A DNA stretch of 64,000 nucleotides from the NCBI RefSeq assembly GCF_009600605.1, contig NZ_VWNA01000002.1, positions 310,001 to 374,000 on the forward strand. Direction: 5' to 3'. The notes below the pieces were generated by a model. The model saw nothing but the letters and a program-made list of their open reading frames with translations. It searched no databases and was not told the origin of the DNA. The position numbers and the translations under genes are program-made. Within the stretch, counting starts at the first letter, position 1. The number at the start of each line of letters is the position of its first letter. This document shows positions 17,110 through 25,501 of this stretch, one piece after another. Origin of the DNA: Segnochrobactrum spirostomi (GTDB lineage Bacteria > Pseudomonadota > Alphaproteobacteria > Rhizobiales > Segnochrobactraceae).

Positions 17110-19650
17110 TCACTCGGCTGGCGCGAGCGCGGCCGGCTTGCGCCGCCGGCGGAGGCCGCGGACGAGCCGCTCGAATTCCTTGAGGCCCGAATAGAGGAAA
17201 ACGGACAGCAGCGTCATGATCCCGCTCGCGATGACGCCGACCGACGAGCTCAGTCCTAGGATCGAGATGACGTTGATCATCAGCGTGAAGAAGACGGCGC
17301 CGAACAGCGCGCCGCTGTACGAACCGCGGCCGCCGGACAGCGCCGCGCCACCGAGCACGGCGGCGGCGATGCTGGTCAGGGCGTAGTTCTGCGCGACCGT
17401 CGGGTGGCCGACGCCGACTTCCGAGCCGAGGAACAGGCCGGCGAGCGCCGCGAGGCCACCGGCGAGCACATAGGCTCGGATCTGCACGCGCTGGACGCGG
17501 ACACCGTTGCGCCGGGCGGCCTCCTCGCGGAAGCCGGTGGCGCGCATCTCGAGCCCGGAGCGGGTTCGCGTCAGCCACCAGTCTCCGGCGACCGCGATCG
17601 CCACCAGGAACAGGGCCGAGAGCGGCAGGAATCCGATCCGGGTCCGCAGGAATTCCGCGAAGGCGGGGTCGATCAGGCCGCCGGGGATCGGCCGCAGCAG
17701 AAAGGCGATGCCTTGGAGGACCGAGAGCATGCCGATGGTGGTGATGACCGGATTGATCCCGGCGAGCCGCACCAGGGAGCCGTTGGCGAGACCGACGATC
17801 AAGCCGAGACCGAGGCAACCCAGCGCGCCGATGGCGAGCATCGGTGGCCCGCCGCTCGAGACGATGAAGGAGGCGACCACGACGGTGAGGCTCATCAGCG
17901 ATCCGACCGAGACGTCGAGCCCGCGCACGAGCAGCACCATCAACTGCGCCATCGCCACGATGCCGGCCGGCGCCGCGGCGAGCAGGATGTGGCGGATGTT
18001 GATGGCCCTCAGGAACACGTCGCTCTGGGTCGCCGCCCATGACCCGACGGCGAGCGTCAGCACTGCGAGGAGGACGAGCGGCATCCACCAGATGGCGCTG
18101 CCGTTGGAGGCCATGGCGGCGAGGCGTTGGAGGGGCCCGGCCGCGTCGGCGTCGCGCTCCGTGGCGCCGCCATGCCGGGCGGTGAGGAAGGCGCCGACGA
18201 TGTTCTCCTCCGTGACCTCCGAGCCCTCGAGCTCGCGCACGATGGCGCCGCGGGAGAAGACGAGAACGCGATCGCAGATGCCGGCGAGTTCCTGCGCATC
18301 GGAGGAATTGACGATGCAGGTGCCGTCGCTGCGGATGTTCTCGCGGATCGCCTTGTAGATCTCGTACCGCGCCCCGGCGTCGACGCCCTGGGTCGGCTCG
18401 TCGATCAGCACCGCCTTGGCGCCGGAGCGGAAGGTGCGCGCGAGCACGACCTTCTGCTGATTGCCGCCGGAAAGACCGATCACGGGAACATCGAGGCCGG
18501 CGGCGGCTACGGTGAATTCGGTCCTCATCCGCGCCGCGGCGGACTGCTCGCGGCCGGCCGACAGCAAACCCTTCGCGAGGAACGCACGGAGCTGCGTCAG
18601 CATCATGTTCTTCTGAACGGAGAGCTCCGGAAACACCCCCTCCCCGGCCCGGTCGGCGCTGAGGAAGGCGACGCCGTCCCGCAGCGCCGTGTCCGGCGAG
18701 GCGTTGTCGACGAGGGCATCGCCGCAACGCACCGTGCCGCTCGCCTCCTCGAGCCCGACGATGGCGCGCAAGGCCTCGCGCTGGCCGTTGCCCTCCGCGC
18801 CGGCGAAGCCGAGGATCTCGCCCCGCGCGGCCTGGAACGAGACGCCGTGGAAGGCGCGCCCGGTGAGGTTCTCGACCGAGAGCACGGTCGCATCGGCCCG
18901 ATCGGCCGGCTTCGGCGGATATTCGCCCTCGACATCGCGCCCGATCATCCGCACCACGAGGTCGTGTTCGGAAATGTCCGGCGTGACGTCGAAGGTGCCT
19001 TGATGGACGCCGTCGCGGAGGATCGAGACGCGCTGCGCCAGATCCAGAATCTCGGGCAGGCGGTGACTCACATAGAGGATGCCGGTGCCGCGCGCGGTCA
19101 GGTCGCGCACCATGGCGGCGAGCTGGCGGACGCCGTGCAGGTCGAGCGTCGAGGTCGGCTCGTCGAGCAGGAGGACGCGCGGGCGGATCAGGAGCGCCTT
19201 CACGATCTCCACAAACTGGCGCTGAGCCGGTGTGAGATCGCCGACCAACGCACGGACCGGGATCTCGACACCGTAGGGGGCGAGTTGCGCCGCGGCCCAT
19301 GTCGCCATGTCGCGGAACGGAACGGAGCCCGGATGCGTGCCGAGATAGAGGTTCTGCGCGACGGTGAATTCGCGGATCAGGGAATCGTCCTGGTAGACCG
19401 TGGCGAGGCCGAGCGCATGGGCCTCGCCGGGATCGCTCGCGGAGAGGCGGACGCCGCCGATCTCGACGATGCCTTCGTCGGGCGCGATCACGCCGCTCGC
19501 GATCTTCATCAGCGTGCTCTTGCCCGAGCCGTTCTCGCCCAGGATGGCGTGCACCTCGCCGGCGCGGCAGTCGAGGCTGACGGTGTCGAGGGCGCGCACC
19601 CCCGGATAGGTCTTCGAGACCCGCTCGACCCTGAGAACGATGTCCGACAT
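17110..19650 (-). CDS. Fused ribose-type ABC ATPase and permease
   Basis: 846 residues joining two usual separate subunits. Residues about 1-500 are an RbsA-type double ATPase: Walker A LGENGSGKST, a degenerate first signature (LTPAQRQFVEI), a first Walker B VLLLDEPTSTLD, and in the second half LSGGNQQKVVLAR with KAVLIDEPTQGVD. Residues about 510-830 are an RbsC-type permease (VRGLDVSVGSLMSLTVVVAS, GGAALSGGRGSYSGALFGA). The frame is continuous without any slip, so the fusion is real in this sequence. ATG 19650 begins the conserved start MSDIVLRVERVSKTYPG. Confidence 0.93.
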   Translation of the reverse strand: MSDIVLRVERVSKTYPGVRALDTVSLDCRAGEVHAILGENGSGKSTLMKIASGVIAPDEGIVEIGGVRLSASDPGEAHALGLATVYQDDSLIREFTVAQNLYLGTHPGSVPFRDMATWAAAQLAPYGVEIPVRALVGDLTPAQRQFVEIVKALLIRPRVLLLDEPTSTLDLHGVRQLAAMVRDLTARGTGILYVSHRLPEILDLAQRVSILRDGVHQGTFDVTPDISEHDLVVRMIGRDVEGEYPPKPADRADATVLSVENLTGRAFHGVSFQAARGEILGFAGAEGNGQREALRAIVGLEEASGTVRCGDALVDNASPDTALRDGVAFLSADRAGEGVFPELSVQKNMMLTQLRAFLAKGLLSAGREQSAAARMRTEFTVAAAGLDVPVIGLSGGNQQKVVLARTFRSGAKAVLIDEPTQGVDAGARYEIYKAIRENIRSDGTCIVNSSDAQELAGICDRVLVFSRGAIVRELEGSEVTEENIVGAFLTARHGGATERDADAAGPLQRLAAMASNGSAIWWMPLVLLAVLTLAVGSWAATQSDVFLRAINIRHILLAAAPAGIVAMAQLMVLLVRGLDVSVGSLMSLTVVVASFIVSSGGPPMLAIGALGCLGLGLIVGLANGSLVRLAGINPVITTIGMLSVLQGIAFLLRPIPGGLIDPAFAEFLRTRIGFLPLSALFLVAIAVAGDWWLTRTRSGLEMRATGFREEAARRNGVRVQRVQIRAYVLAGGLAALAGLFLGSEVGVGHPTVAQNYALTSIAAAVLGGAALSGGRGSYSGALFGAVFFTLMINVISILGLSSSVGVIASGIMTLLSVFLYSGLKEFERLVRGLRRRRKPAALAPAE

Positions 19651-19718
19651 CGCGGCGCTCCAACGGATTCAGGCTGGTGAAGGGCCGGGTCGAGCTCTGT
19701 GCCCGCCCCGGCATGAGC

Positions 19719-20894
19719 TCAGTTTCCGGCGAACATCGCCTTCAGCGTCTCGCTGTCGACCAGCGTCGAAACCGACATCTCCATCGGAAGAGACGGGTTG
19801 CAGAGCCCCTTCACCGCGGGCTTCATCTTGAACGGAACGTCGATGTGGGGCGGTACGGTCTTGCCGGCGATGGCCATCATCGCCGCCGTCAGGGCGAAGC
19901 GCGATTGGAAGTTCTGACCCGACGAATAATAGATCTTGAAGTTCGGGTTGTTGGCGGCTTCCCAGTCGCAGAACAGGCCCTGCTCGTCGGTGCGCAGCGC
20001 GGCCACGAAGTCGAGGGGGTGATTGGTCTGCTGGTAGGCGCGCACGGCACCGCGGAAGCCGTCGGCATATTCGTAGATGTAGCCGTCGATCTTGTCGAAC
20101 TGCGACAGTGCGGTGGAGACCGCGGTGAAGGTGCCCTCCTGCGTCCAGTTGGTGTCGATCTTCGCCAGGATCTTGAGCCCGGCGAGGCTCTTGGCTTCTT
20201 CTTCGGCGCACGCCTGCCAGGTCGAGCTCAGGGTGTTGCCCGGCACGCCGCCGAGCGCGACGATGTTCGCAGCGGCGGGGTTGCCTTCGCGGACCGCCTT
20301 CACGAACGCCTTGCCGAGCTCGCAGATGTTCTCGGAGATGTTGGTGAGGTAGTCGGTCCCGGCGGTGCCGACCTCGGTGCCGTTGTGGAGTACGACCTGG
20401 ATGCCGGCCTCCTTGGCTTCCCGCACCGTCGGGCCGAGGGCGGCGCCGTGATCGGCGAAGATCACGATGACGTTGACGCCCTGCGCGATGTAGGAGCGAA
20501 GGTCCGAGATCGCCTTGGAGGCATCGCTGCGCGCAGACGTATATTGGATCTTGCCGATCTCGGGATAGGTCAGCGCCTGTTGGATGAACTCCATGGCGGT
20601 GACGCGGCGCCAGACATTCTCACCGAAGCCGTCGGCATAGGCGACCGAGAGCTTGCCGCCCGTGCCGGTGTCGCAGCCGTTGTTCTTCCAGCATTCCAGC
20701 GCCTTGGCGCGCAGCTCGGGCGTCACGGGCTGGGCGGCGTGCTGCATGGCTTCGACGATGACCGGGCTCGCCTCGGTCGTGCCGAGGCGCGACTTCATCA
20801 GATCTTCTGCCGTGGCGGCGTGCGCGGCGGGAGCCGCCGCCGCGGTGAGGGCCAGAACGGCGGCGCCGGCGAGCGCTCGTTTCCATGAGGTCAT
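19719..20894 (-). CDS. Sugar-type ABC transporter substrate-binding protein
   Basis: 391 residues with a Sec signal peptide (MTSWKRALAGAAVLALTAAAAPAAHA) and an RbsB-type periplasmic binding fold (KLSVAYADGFGENVWRRVTAMEF; later NVIVIFADHGAALGPTVREAKEAGIQVVLHN). First gene of the importer, 68 bases ahead of the ATPase fusion. The family takes sugars and many other small polar or hydrophobic ligands; its position beside SDR and monooxygenase genes suggests a non-sugar ligand. Confidence 0.9.
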   Translation of the reverse strand: MTSWKRALAGAAVLALTAAAAPAAHAATAEDLMKSRLGTTEASPVIVEAMQHAAQPVTPELRAKALECWKNNGCDTGTGGKLSVAYADGFGENVWRRVTAMEFIQQALTYPEIGKIQYTSARSDASKAISDLRSYIAQGVNVIVIFADHGAALGPTVREAKEAGIQVVLHNGTEVGTAGTDYLTNISENICELGKAFVKAVREGNPAAANIVALGGVPGNTLSSTWQACAEEEAKSLAGLKILAKIDTNWTQEGTFTAVSTALSQFDKIDGYIYEYADGFRGAVRAYQQTNHPLDFVAALRTDEQGLFCDWEAANNPNFKIYYSSGQNFQSRFALTAAMMAIAGKTVPPHIDVPFKMKPAVKGLCNPSLPMEMSVSTLVDSETLKAMFAGN

Positions 20895-21031
20895 GTCTTC
20901 CTCCCTGCGCCCCTTTGCGGGGTCGAATGTGTGTGGCTTGAGGTTGAACGGCGGAGGGTCGGCCGGGTTGAAGCCGGCCTTCGGCCGCCAAGTCGTCGAC
21001 GCGCTTCATGCCGGCGGCGATGGTGCCGCCG

Positions 21032-21090
21032 GGATAGCCAAGTCCGGATAGCCAAGTCGGGCGTGCTCTCGGTGTCAGGCGTGCTCTCGG
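21032..21090. repeat. Two short tandem duplications
   Basis: In the 325-base gap 20895-21219, the unit GGATAGCCAAGTC is repeated with a 14-base period (21032-21059), and GCGTGCTCTCGG occurs at 21061 and 21079 (18-base period). They look like recent slippage duplications in non-coding DNA. No gene is visible in the gap. Confidence 0.7.
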
Positions 21091-21144
21091 GCCTCGCGAC
21101 AGCGGCCTTTGCCCGACCTTCGAAAAGCGCCGAGCGTCCCCGTC

Positions 21145-21165
21145 CGGCCTGACGACGTCAGGCCG
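21145..21165. promoter_or_regulatory. Perfect 10-base inverted repeat
   Basis: CGGCCTGACG (21145-21154), one base, then CGTCAGGCCG (21156-21165). It lies between the SDR gene and the binding-protein gene. Could be an operator for the downstream importer or part of a transcript structure. Confidence 0.4.
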
Positions 21166-21190
21166 ATCCGGTTGGTCAGTGAGGGCTTCG

Positions 21191-21219
21191 GGCAGACGAA
21201 GGCGGTGTTTTCGTCTGCC
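21191..21219 (-). terminator. Hairpin directly after the SDR stop codon
   Basis: GGCAGACGAA (21191-21200) and TTCGTCTGCC (21210-21219) form a perfect 10-bp stem with a nine-base loop, beginning at the base after the SDR stop codon. There is no T-run on the minus strand, so termination may be incomplete and the importer could be partly read through. Confidence 0.5.
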
Positions 21220-21939
21220 TTATTGGGCGAGGTAGCCGCCGTCGATCACCAGTTCGGCGCCGGTCATGAAGCTGCTCTCGTCGCAGGCGAGGAAGAGCGC
21301 ACCGTTCGCGATCTCGCGGGGCGTGCCGGCGCGCTTCATCGGGGTCGAGGCGACCACGAAGGCGTTCATGTCCTTATCCTGGGACTGGGTCAGCGGCGTA
21401 TCGATGAAGCCGGGATGGAGAGAGTTTACCCGGATCCCGTCCGCCACGTAGATCATCGCGGCGTTCTTCGACATCATGCCGACGGCGCCTTTGGTCGCGT
21501 GGTAGACGTGCGCGCCGGCGACGGCCGCGATGCCCCAGATGGACGAAACGTTGATGATCGATCCGGCCTTCTGGGTCCGCATGGCGGGAATGACCTCGCG
21601 CATGCCGAGAAAGACGCCGGTTTGATTGACGGCGATCACCTTGTTCCAGTCGGCGAGGCTCAGATCGTGCACGCTGTCGTAGACGATGATGCCGGCATTG
21701 TTGACCAGCACGTCGATGCGGCCGTGCTTCGCCAGGATTTCGCCGATGGATGTCTTCCAGTCGTCTTCCGAGGTGACGTCGAGCCGAAGACCGGTGACCC
21801 CTGGTGGATAGACGCCGCTCGGATTGCTGGTGCTTCCCGCGTAGACGATCGCGCCCTCTTCGGCGAAGCGCTCGGCGATGCCCAGGCCGATGCCGCGCGA
21901 CGCTCCGGTGACGAGCGCGACCTTTCCCGCCAGTCTCAT
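21220..21939 (-). CDS. Short-chain dehydrogenase/reductase
   Basis: 239-residue classical SDR: NAD(P) motif TGASRGIG (about 12-19), NNAG (about 85-88), catalytic Ser in INVSSIWG, and YHATK with Y and K. It would interconvert a secondary alcohol and a ketone. It shares a divergent promoter region, with GTATTAC operators, with a second SDR gene. Confidence 0.93.
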   Translation of the reverse strand: MRLAGKVALVTGASRGIGLGIAERFAEEGAIVYAGSTSNPSGVYPPGVTGLRLDVTSEDDWKTSIGEILAKHGRIDVLVNNAGIIVYDSVHDLSLADWNKVIAVNQTGVFLGMREVIPAMRTQKAGSIINVSSIWGIAAVAGAHVYHATKGAVGMMSKNAAMIYVADGIRVNSLHPGFIDTPLTQSQDKDMNAFVVASTPMKRAGTPREIANGALFLACDESSFMTGAELVIDGGYLAQ

Positions 21940-22001
21940 TCCCTGCCTCCCTGGTAGCCTTCGGCCGCTTGTGCTCGCGACCGTGTCATGACAGGATGAC
22001 A

Positions 22002-22016
22002 GTATTACGGTAATAC
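22002..22016. promoter_or_regulatory. GntR/FadR-type operator, site 1
   Basis: GTATTACGGTAATAC: two GTnnnAC units facing each other around a single base, fitting the t.GTnnnAC.a consensus of FadR-subfamily GntR regulators. It lies in the 199-base divergent region between the two SDR genes. The GntR/FCD gene at 25502 is the obvious candidate binder. A near copy is found upstream of the aldehyde dehydrogenase gene. Confidence 0.6.
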
Positions 22017-22042
22017 GTCAATCGTCGTTATGCGGCTTGATC

Positions 22043-22057
22043 GTATTACCGTATTAC
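22043..22057. promoter_or_regulatory. GntR/FadR-type operator, site 2
   Basis: GTATTACCGTATTAC, two GTATTAC units in the same orientation eight bases apart, 41 bases from site 1. Together the pair brackets the likely divergent promoters of the two SDR transcripts. Confidence 0.55.
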
Positions 22058-22138
22058 GCTACCCATGCAAAGGAAGCCGGCTCTCTCCGAGAAAGACCGG
22101 CCCCGGGCGCAAAAGAGCCCGACGCGAGGGAGGAAGCG

Positions 22139-22909
22139 ATGGCAAGCGGTAGGGTCGCCGGCAGAACGGCGATCGTGACGGGAGCGGCGCGCGGGATCGG
22201 CAAGGCGACCGCGATCCGGCTCGCCGAAGAGGGCGCGAACGTCGCGCTGTTCGATCGGCTGCCCGATGGCGAACTCGTCGCCGAATCGATCCGGGCGACG
22301 GGCGCGCGGGCGATCTTCGTCAGCACGGATCTGACCCGCGAGGATCGGGTTCGCGAGGCGGTGGCCGATACGGTCCGAACCTTCGGCACCGTCGATATTC
22401 TGGTCAACAATGCCGGCACGCCGGGCGCCAACAAGCTCACGCACGAGATGAGCGTCGCGGAATGGGACGCCGTCTTCGACGTCAACGTGAAGGGCACGTT
22501 CCTCACGACCAAGCACGTCCTGCCGGCCATGATGGAGCAGCGCGCCGGTTCCATCGTGAACGTCTCGTCGATCTACGGCCTCATCGGGTCGGCGGATCTG
22601 CCCGCCTACCATGCGACGAAGGGGGCGGTGCTCCTGATGACGCGAACCGATGCGATCTGCTACGCGCCGCACGGAATCCGCGTCAACGCGGTTCATCCCG
22701 GCTCCACCAAGACGGAACTGTTCATGGCCGCGGCCGATAGCTGGCCCGCCGGCCGCGAGGCCTACCTCGCCATGATGGGCGAGAAGCACCCGCTCCGGCT
22801 GGGCGAGCCCGTGGATGTCGCCAACTGCATCCTGTTCCTCGCCTCGGAGGAAGCGCGCTTCGTGACCGGCGCGAGTCTCGTCTGCGACGGCGGCTATACC
22901 GCGCAATAG
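22139..22909 (+). CDS. Short-chain dehydrogenase/reductase
   Basis: 256-residue SDR from ATG 22139 (GAGGGAGGAAG ribosome site upstream; longer in-frame extensions run through the operators). It has TGAARGIGKA, NNAGTPG, VNVSSIYG and YHATKGA with catalytic Y and K. It heads the operon that contains the Baeyer-Villiger monooxygenase, so alcohol-to-ketone oxidation before ring oxygenation is its likely job. Confidence 0.92.
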   Translation: MASGRVAGRTAIVTGAARGIGKATAIRLAEEGANVALFDRLPDGELVAESIRATGARAIFVSTDLTREDRVREAVADTVRTFGTVDILVNNAGTPGANKLTHEMSVAEWDAVFDVNVKGTFLTTKHVLPAMMEQRAGSIVNVSSIYGLIGSADLPAYHATKGAVLLMTRTDAICYAPHGIRVNAVHPGSTKTELFMAAADSWPAGREAYLAMMGEKHPLRLGEPVDVANCILFLASEEARFVTGASLVCDGGYTAQ

Positions 22910-22923
22910 ACCTCGGAACGACG

Positions 22924-22941
22924 GGGCGGGATGCCCCGCCC
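22924..22941 (+). terminator. Hairpin between SDR and monooxygenase genes
   Basis: GGGCGGG (22924-22930) pairs with CCCGCCC (22935-22941) around ATGC. The downstream gene runs the same way, so it is more likely an attenuator or mRNA-stability element than a strong terminator. Confidence 0.35.
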
Positions 22942-22988
22942 ATGCTTCACAGCGTCAAAAAGAACGATAGATTAGAGAGGAAAAATCC

Positions 22989-24626
22989 GTGATCGATCAG
23001 GCAAGTGTAAGGAAGAACACGCTGTCGCTGGACGCGATCGTTCTCGGCGCCGGCTTCTCGGGGCTCGCCATGCTGCATAAGTTGCAGAACGAGCTCGGCC
23101 TCGACGCGCGCATCATCGACAAGGCCGACGGTGTCGGGGGAACCTGGTACTGGAACCGCTATCCCGGCGCACGCTCGGACACCGAGAGCTGGGTCTATTG
23201 CTACAGCTTCGACAAGAAGCTCTATCGGGACTGGAAATGGTCGGAGCGCTATCCGCGCCAGCCCGAGATCCTGTCCTATCTCGAGCACGTCGCCGATCGG
23301 TTCGATCTGCGCAAGAATCTCATCCTGTCGACGACGGTCACCAAGGCGCACTTCAACGAGGCGACCAACCGCTGGGATGTCGAGACCGACAAGGGCGACC
23401 GCATCAGTGCGAAGTTCCTGATCACCGGCCTCGGGCTGCTCTCCGCGCCGAACAAGCCGCCCTTCCCAGGCGAGGAAAAGTTCAAGGGCCGTATCCTGCA
23501 GACCGCGAACTGGCCGAAGGAGCCGATCGACTTCCGCGGCAAGCGCGTTGGCGTCATCGGCAACGGCTCGACGGGTGTGCAAGTCGTCTCGGAGCTCGCT
23601 TCGCAGGTCGAGCATCTGACCCTGTTCCAGCGCACGCCGCAATATTCGGTGCCGGCCCAGAACCACCCGGTCACGCCGGAGTTCCTGGACGGGATCGCCG
23701 ACAACCTCGACGCCTATTTCGATCGCGTGCGGAAGTCGGCAACGGTCTTCGCCTTCCAGGAGGCGAGCGTCGGCGCCATGGAGGTCAGCGCGGAAGAGCG
23801 CGAGCGCGTCTTCGAGAAGGCCTGGAATGACGGCGGCGGCTTCAATTTTATGTTCGGCACGTTCAACGACATCGCGACGAACCGCGAGTCGAACGCCGCC
23901 GCCTGCGACTTCATTCGCCGCAAGATCAAGGCCGTCGTCACCGATCCGGAGAAGCTGGAGGCGATCCTGCCGACCGATCTCTATGCGCGGCGGCCGCTCT
24001 GCGACAACCAATATTACGAGGCGATCAACCGCCCGAACGTGTCCGTCCTGAACGTCCGCAAGAGCCCGATCGTCGAGTTCACCGAGAACGGTATCCGCAC
24101 CGCCGACCGCGAGGTCGAACTCGACTACGTGATCTTCGCGACCGGCTTCGATGCCGTCACCGGCAACTTCGTCCGCATCGACTTCCAGGGCCGCAACGGC
24201 TTGAAGATGAAGGATCACTGGGCGAACGGCCCGCGCGCCTTCCTCGGCCTGTCTGCCGCGGGCTTCCCGAACATGTTCTCGCTCTACGGCCCCCCGGGCC
24301 CCTTCACCAACCAGCCGCCGGCCATCGAATGGCAGGCGAACTGGGTGGCCGAGACCATCCGCAACATCAACGCGCGGGGAATCGAGACCATCGAGGCGAC
24401 GGCCGAGGCGGAACAGGCGTGGCTCGACGAGTGCCGTCGCATCGAGGAGATGACGCTGTTCCACAAGATCGATTGGTGGGTCTCGGGGGCCAACATCCCC
24501 GGCAAGGCCAAGGCCGTCAGCTTCTATATGGGCGGGTTCGGCGAATACATGAAGCACGCCGAAGCCTGCGCTGCGAGCGACTACAAGGGCTACAAGCTCG
24601 CGCTGCCGAAGGCCGTCGCGGCCTGA
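22989..24626 (+). CDS. Baeyer-Villiger-type flavin monooxygenase
   Basis: 545 residues with the class I BVMO layout: FAD site GAGFSG (20-25), the second fingerprint GGTWYWNRYPGARSD (50-64), and NADPH site GNGSTG (191-196). The main fingerprint F-x-G-x3-H-x3-W-P is F165-K-G167...Q171...W175-P176, so the usual histidine is glutamine (codon CAG at 23499-23501). BVMOs insert oxygen beside a ketone to give an ester or lactone using NADPH and O2. GTG 22989 has AGAGAGGAAAAA upstream. Cyclohexanone-type length and order. The fingerprint change may alter or weaken oxygenation; see findings. Confidence 0.88.
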   Translation: MIDQASVRKNTLSLDAIVLGAGFSGLAMLHKLQNELGLDARIIDKADGVGGTWYWNRYPGARSDTESWVYCYSFDKKLYRDWKWSERYPRQPEILSYLEHVADRFDLRKNLILSTTVTKAHFNEATNRWDVETDKGDRISAKFLITGLGLLSAPNKPPFPGEEKFKGRILQTANWPKEPIDFRGKRVGVIGNGSTGVQVVSELASQVEHLTLFQRTPQYSVPAQNHPVTPEFLDGIADNLDAYFDRVRKSATVFAFQEASVGAMEVSAEERERVFEKAWNDGGGFNFMFGTFNDIATNRESNAAACDFIRRKIKAVVTDPEKLEAILPTDLYARRPLCDNQYYEAINRPNVSVLNVRKSPIVEFTENGIRTADREVELDYVIFATGFDAVTGNFVRIDFQGRNGLKMKDHWANGPRAFLGLSAAGFPNMFSLYGPPGPFTNQPPAIEWQANWVAETIRNINARGIETIEATAEAEQAWLDECRRIEEMTLFHKIDWWVSGANIPGKAKAVSFYMGGFGEYMKHAEACAASDYKGYKLALPKAVAA

Positions 24627-24633
24627 GCCGCCC

Positions 24634-24659
24634 GCTCCGCGCCGATGCCGGCGCGGAGC
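24634..24659 (+). terminator. Strong GC hairpin after the monooxygenase gene
   Basis: GCTCCGCGCC (24634-24643) and GGCGCGGAGC (24650-24659) form a perfect 10-bp stem with loop GATGCC, starting eight bases after the stop codon. It is followed by ACCTCTCTTAAT, a weak T-rich tail. It could separate the monooxygenase from the next SDR. Confidence 0.5.
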
Positions 24660-24684
24660 ACCTCTCTTAATCATAGGATTTAAA

Positions 24685-25395
24685 ATGGTGCAGGGCTGTG
24701 CCGTCGTCACCGGTGGCGGGCGCAATATCGGCCAGGCCGTCGCGCTCCGCCTCCAGGCTGACGGCTTTCGCGTCATCGTGCTCGACATCGTCGAACCGGA
24801 GGCCGAGAGCCTGCGGGCCGATGCGCGGGTGGTCGACCTTTCGGATCGCAGCGCCGCGGAGGCCGCCTTCGCCGCGTTGGCCGACCTCCCGGTGAGGGTG
24901 TTGGTCAACAATGTCGGCATCGTCGTGCCGGCGCTGCTCGACGAGGTGCGGGTGGACGATTTCGACCGCGTCTTTCACCTCAATCTCAGGACGGCGATCA
25001 TCGCGGCGAAGGCGCTCGTTCCGGTGATGCGGCGCGACGGCGGCGGGCGGATCGTGATGAACACGAGCCGCGTGACGCTGGGCAAGGAGGCGCGCACCCT
25101 CTACAGCGCCAGCAAGGGAGCGCTCCAGTCCGCGGCCCGGACCTGGGCGCTCGAGCTCGCCAAGGACCGCATCACGGTCAATTGCGTCGCGCCGGGCCCG
25201 ATCGCGACGAACGTGTTCTGGCAGAACAACCCGCCCGAGAGCGAGGCGACGAAGCGCATCGTCGAGGGTGTGCCGGTGGGCCGAATGGGAACGCCCGAGG
25301 ACGTCGCCAACGCGGTCAGTTTCTTCTGCGACCCCCGGGCCGACTTCGTCACAGGCCAGACGCTCTTCGTGTGCGGCGGCGTTACCGTGGGTTGA
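24685..25395 (+). CDS. Short-chain dehydrogenase/reductase
   Basis: 236-residue SDR: TGGGRNIGQA cofactor loop, NNVGI in place of NNAG, NTSRVTLGKEARTLYSASKGA with catalytic Y and K. The typical S of the N/S-S motif falls in MNTSRV. Third SDR of this catabolic block. A substrate cannot be assigned. Confidence 0.9.
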   Translation: MVQGCAVVTGGGRNIGQAVALRLQADGFRVIVLDIVEPEAESLRADARVVDLSDRSAAEAAFAALADLPVRVLVNNVGIVVPALLDEVRVDDFDRVFHLNLRTAIIAAKALVPVMRRDGGGRIVMNTSRVTLGKEARTLYSASKGALQSAARTWALELAKDRITVNCVAPGPIATNVFWQNNPPESEATKRIVEGVPVGRMGTPEDVANAVSFFCDPRADFVTGQTLFVCGGVTVG

Positions 25396-25501
25396 GCCGT
25401 CGATCTCGCCGGCGTACGTATGGGGTTGCGTCGGCCCCCCAAAGCGGACATCTACTCTGGCGCCGCCTTCTTGAGCCATAGTATGATATTAGCGGACAGC
25501 C

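Noticed and set aside
18127-19680. 517-codon open frame opposite the fused ABC gene
   Set aside because: Shadow of the ATPase domains; no motifs of its own.
21032-21090. CRISPR-like short repeats
   Set aside because: Only two copies of each unit, in tandem and without spacers.
22947-24920. 657-codon open frame antisense to the monooxygenase
   Set aside because: Low-complexity translation with no motifs; the plus strand carries the full BVMO.
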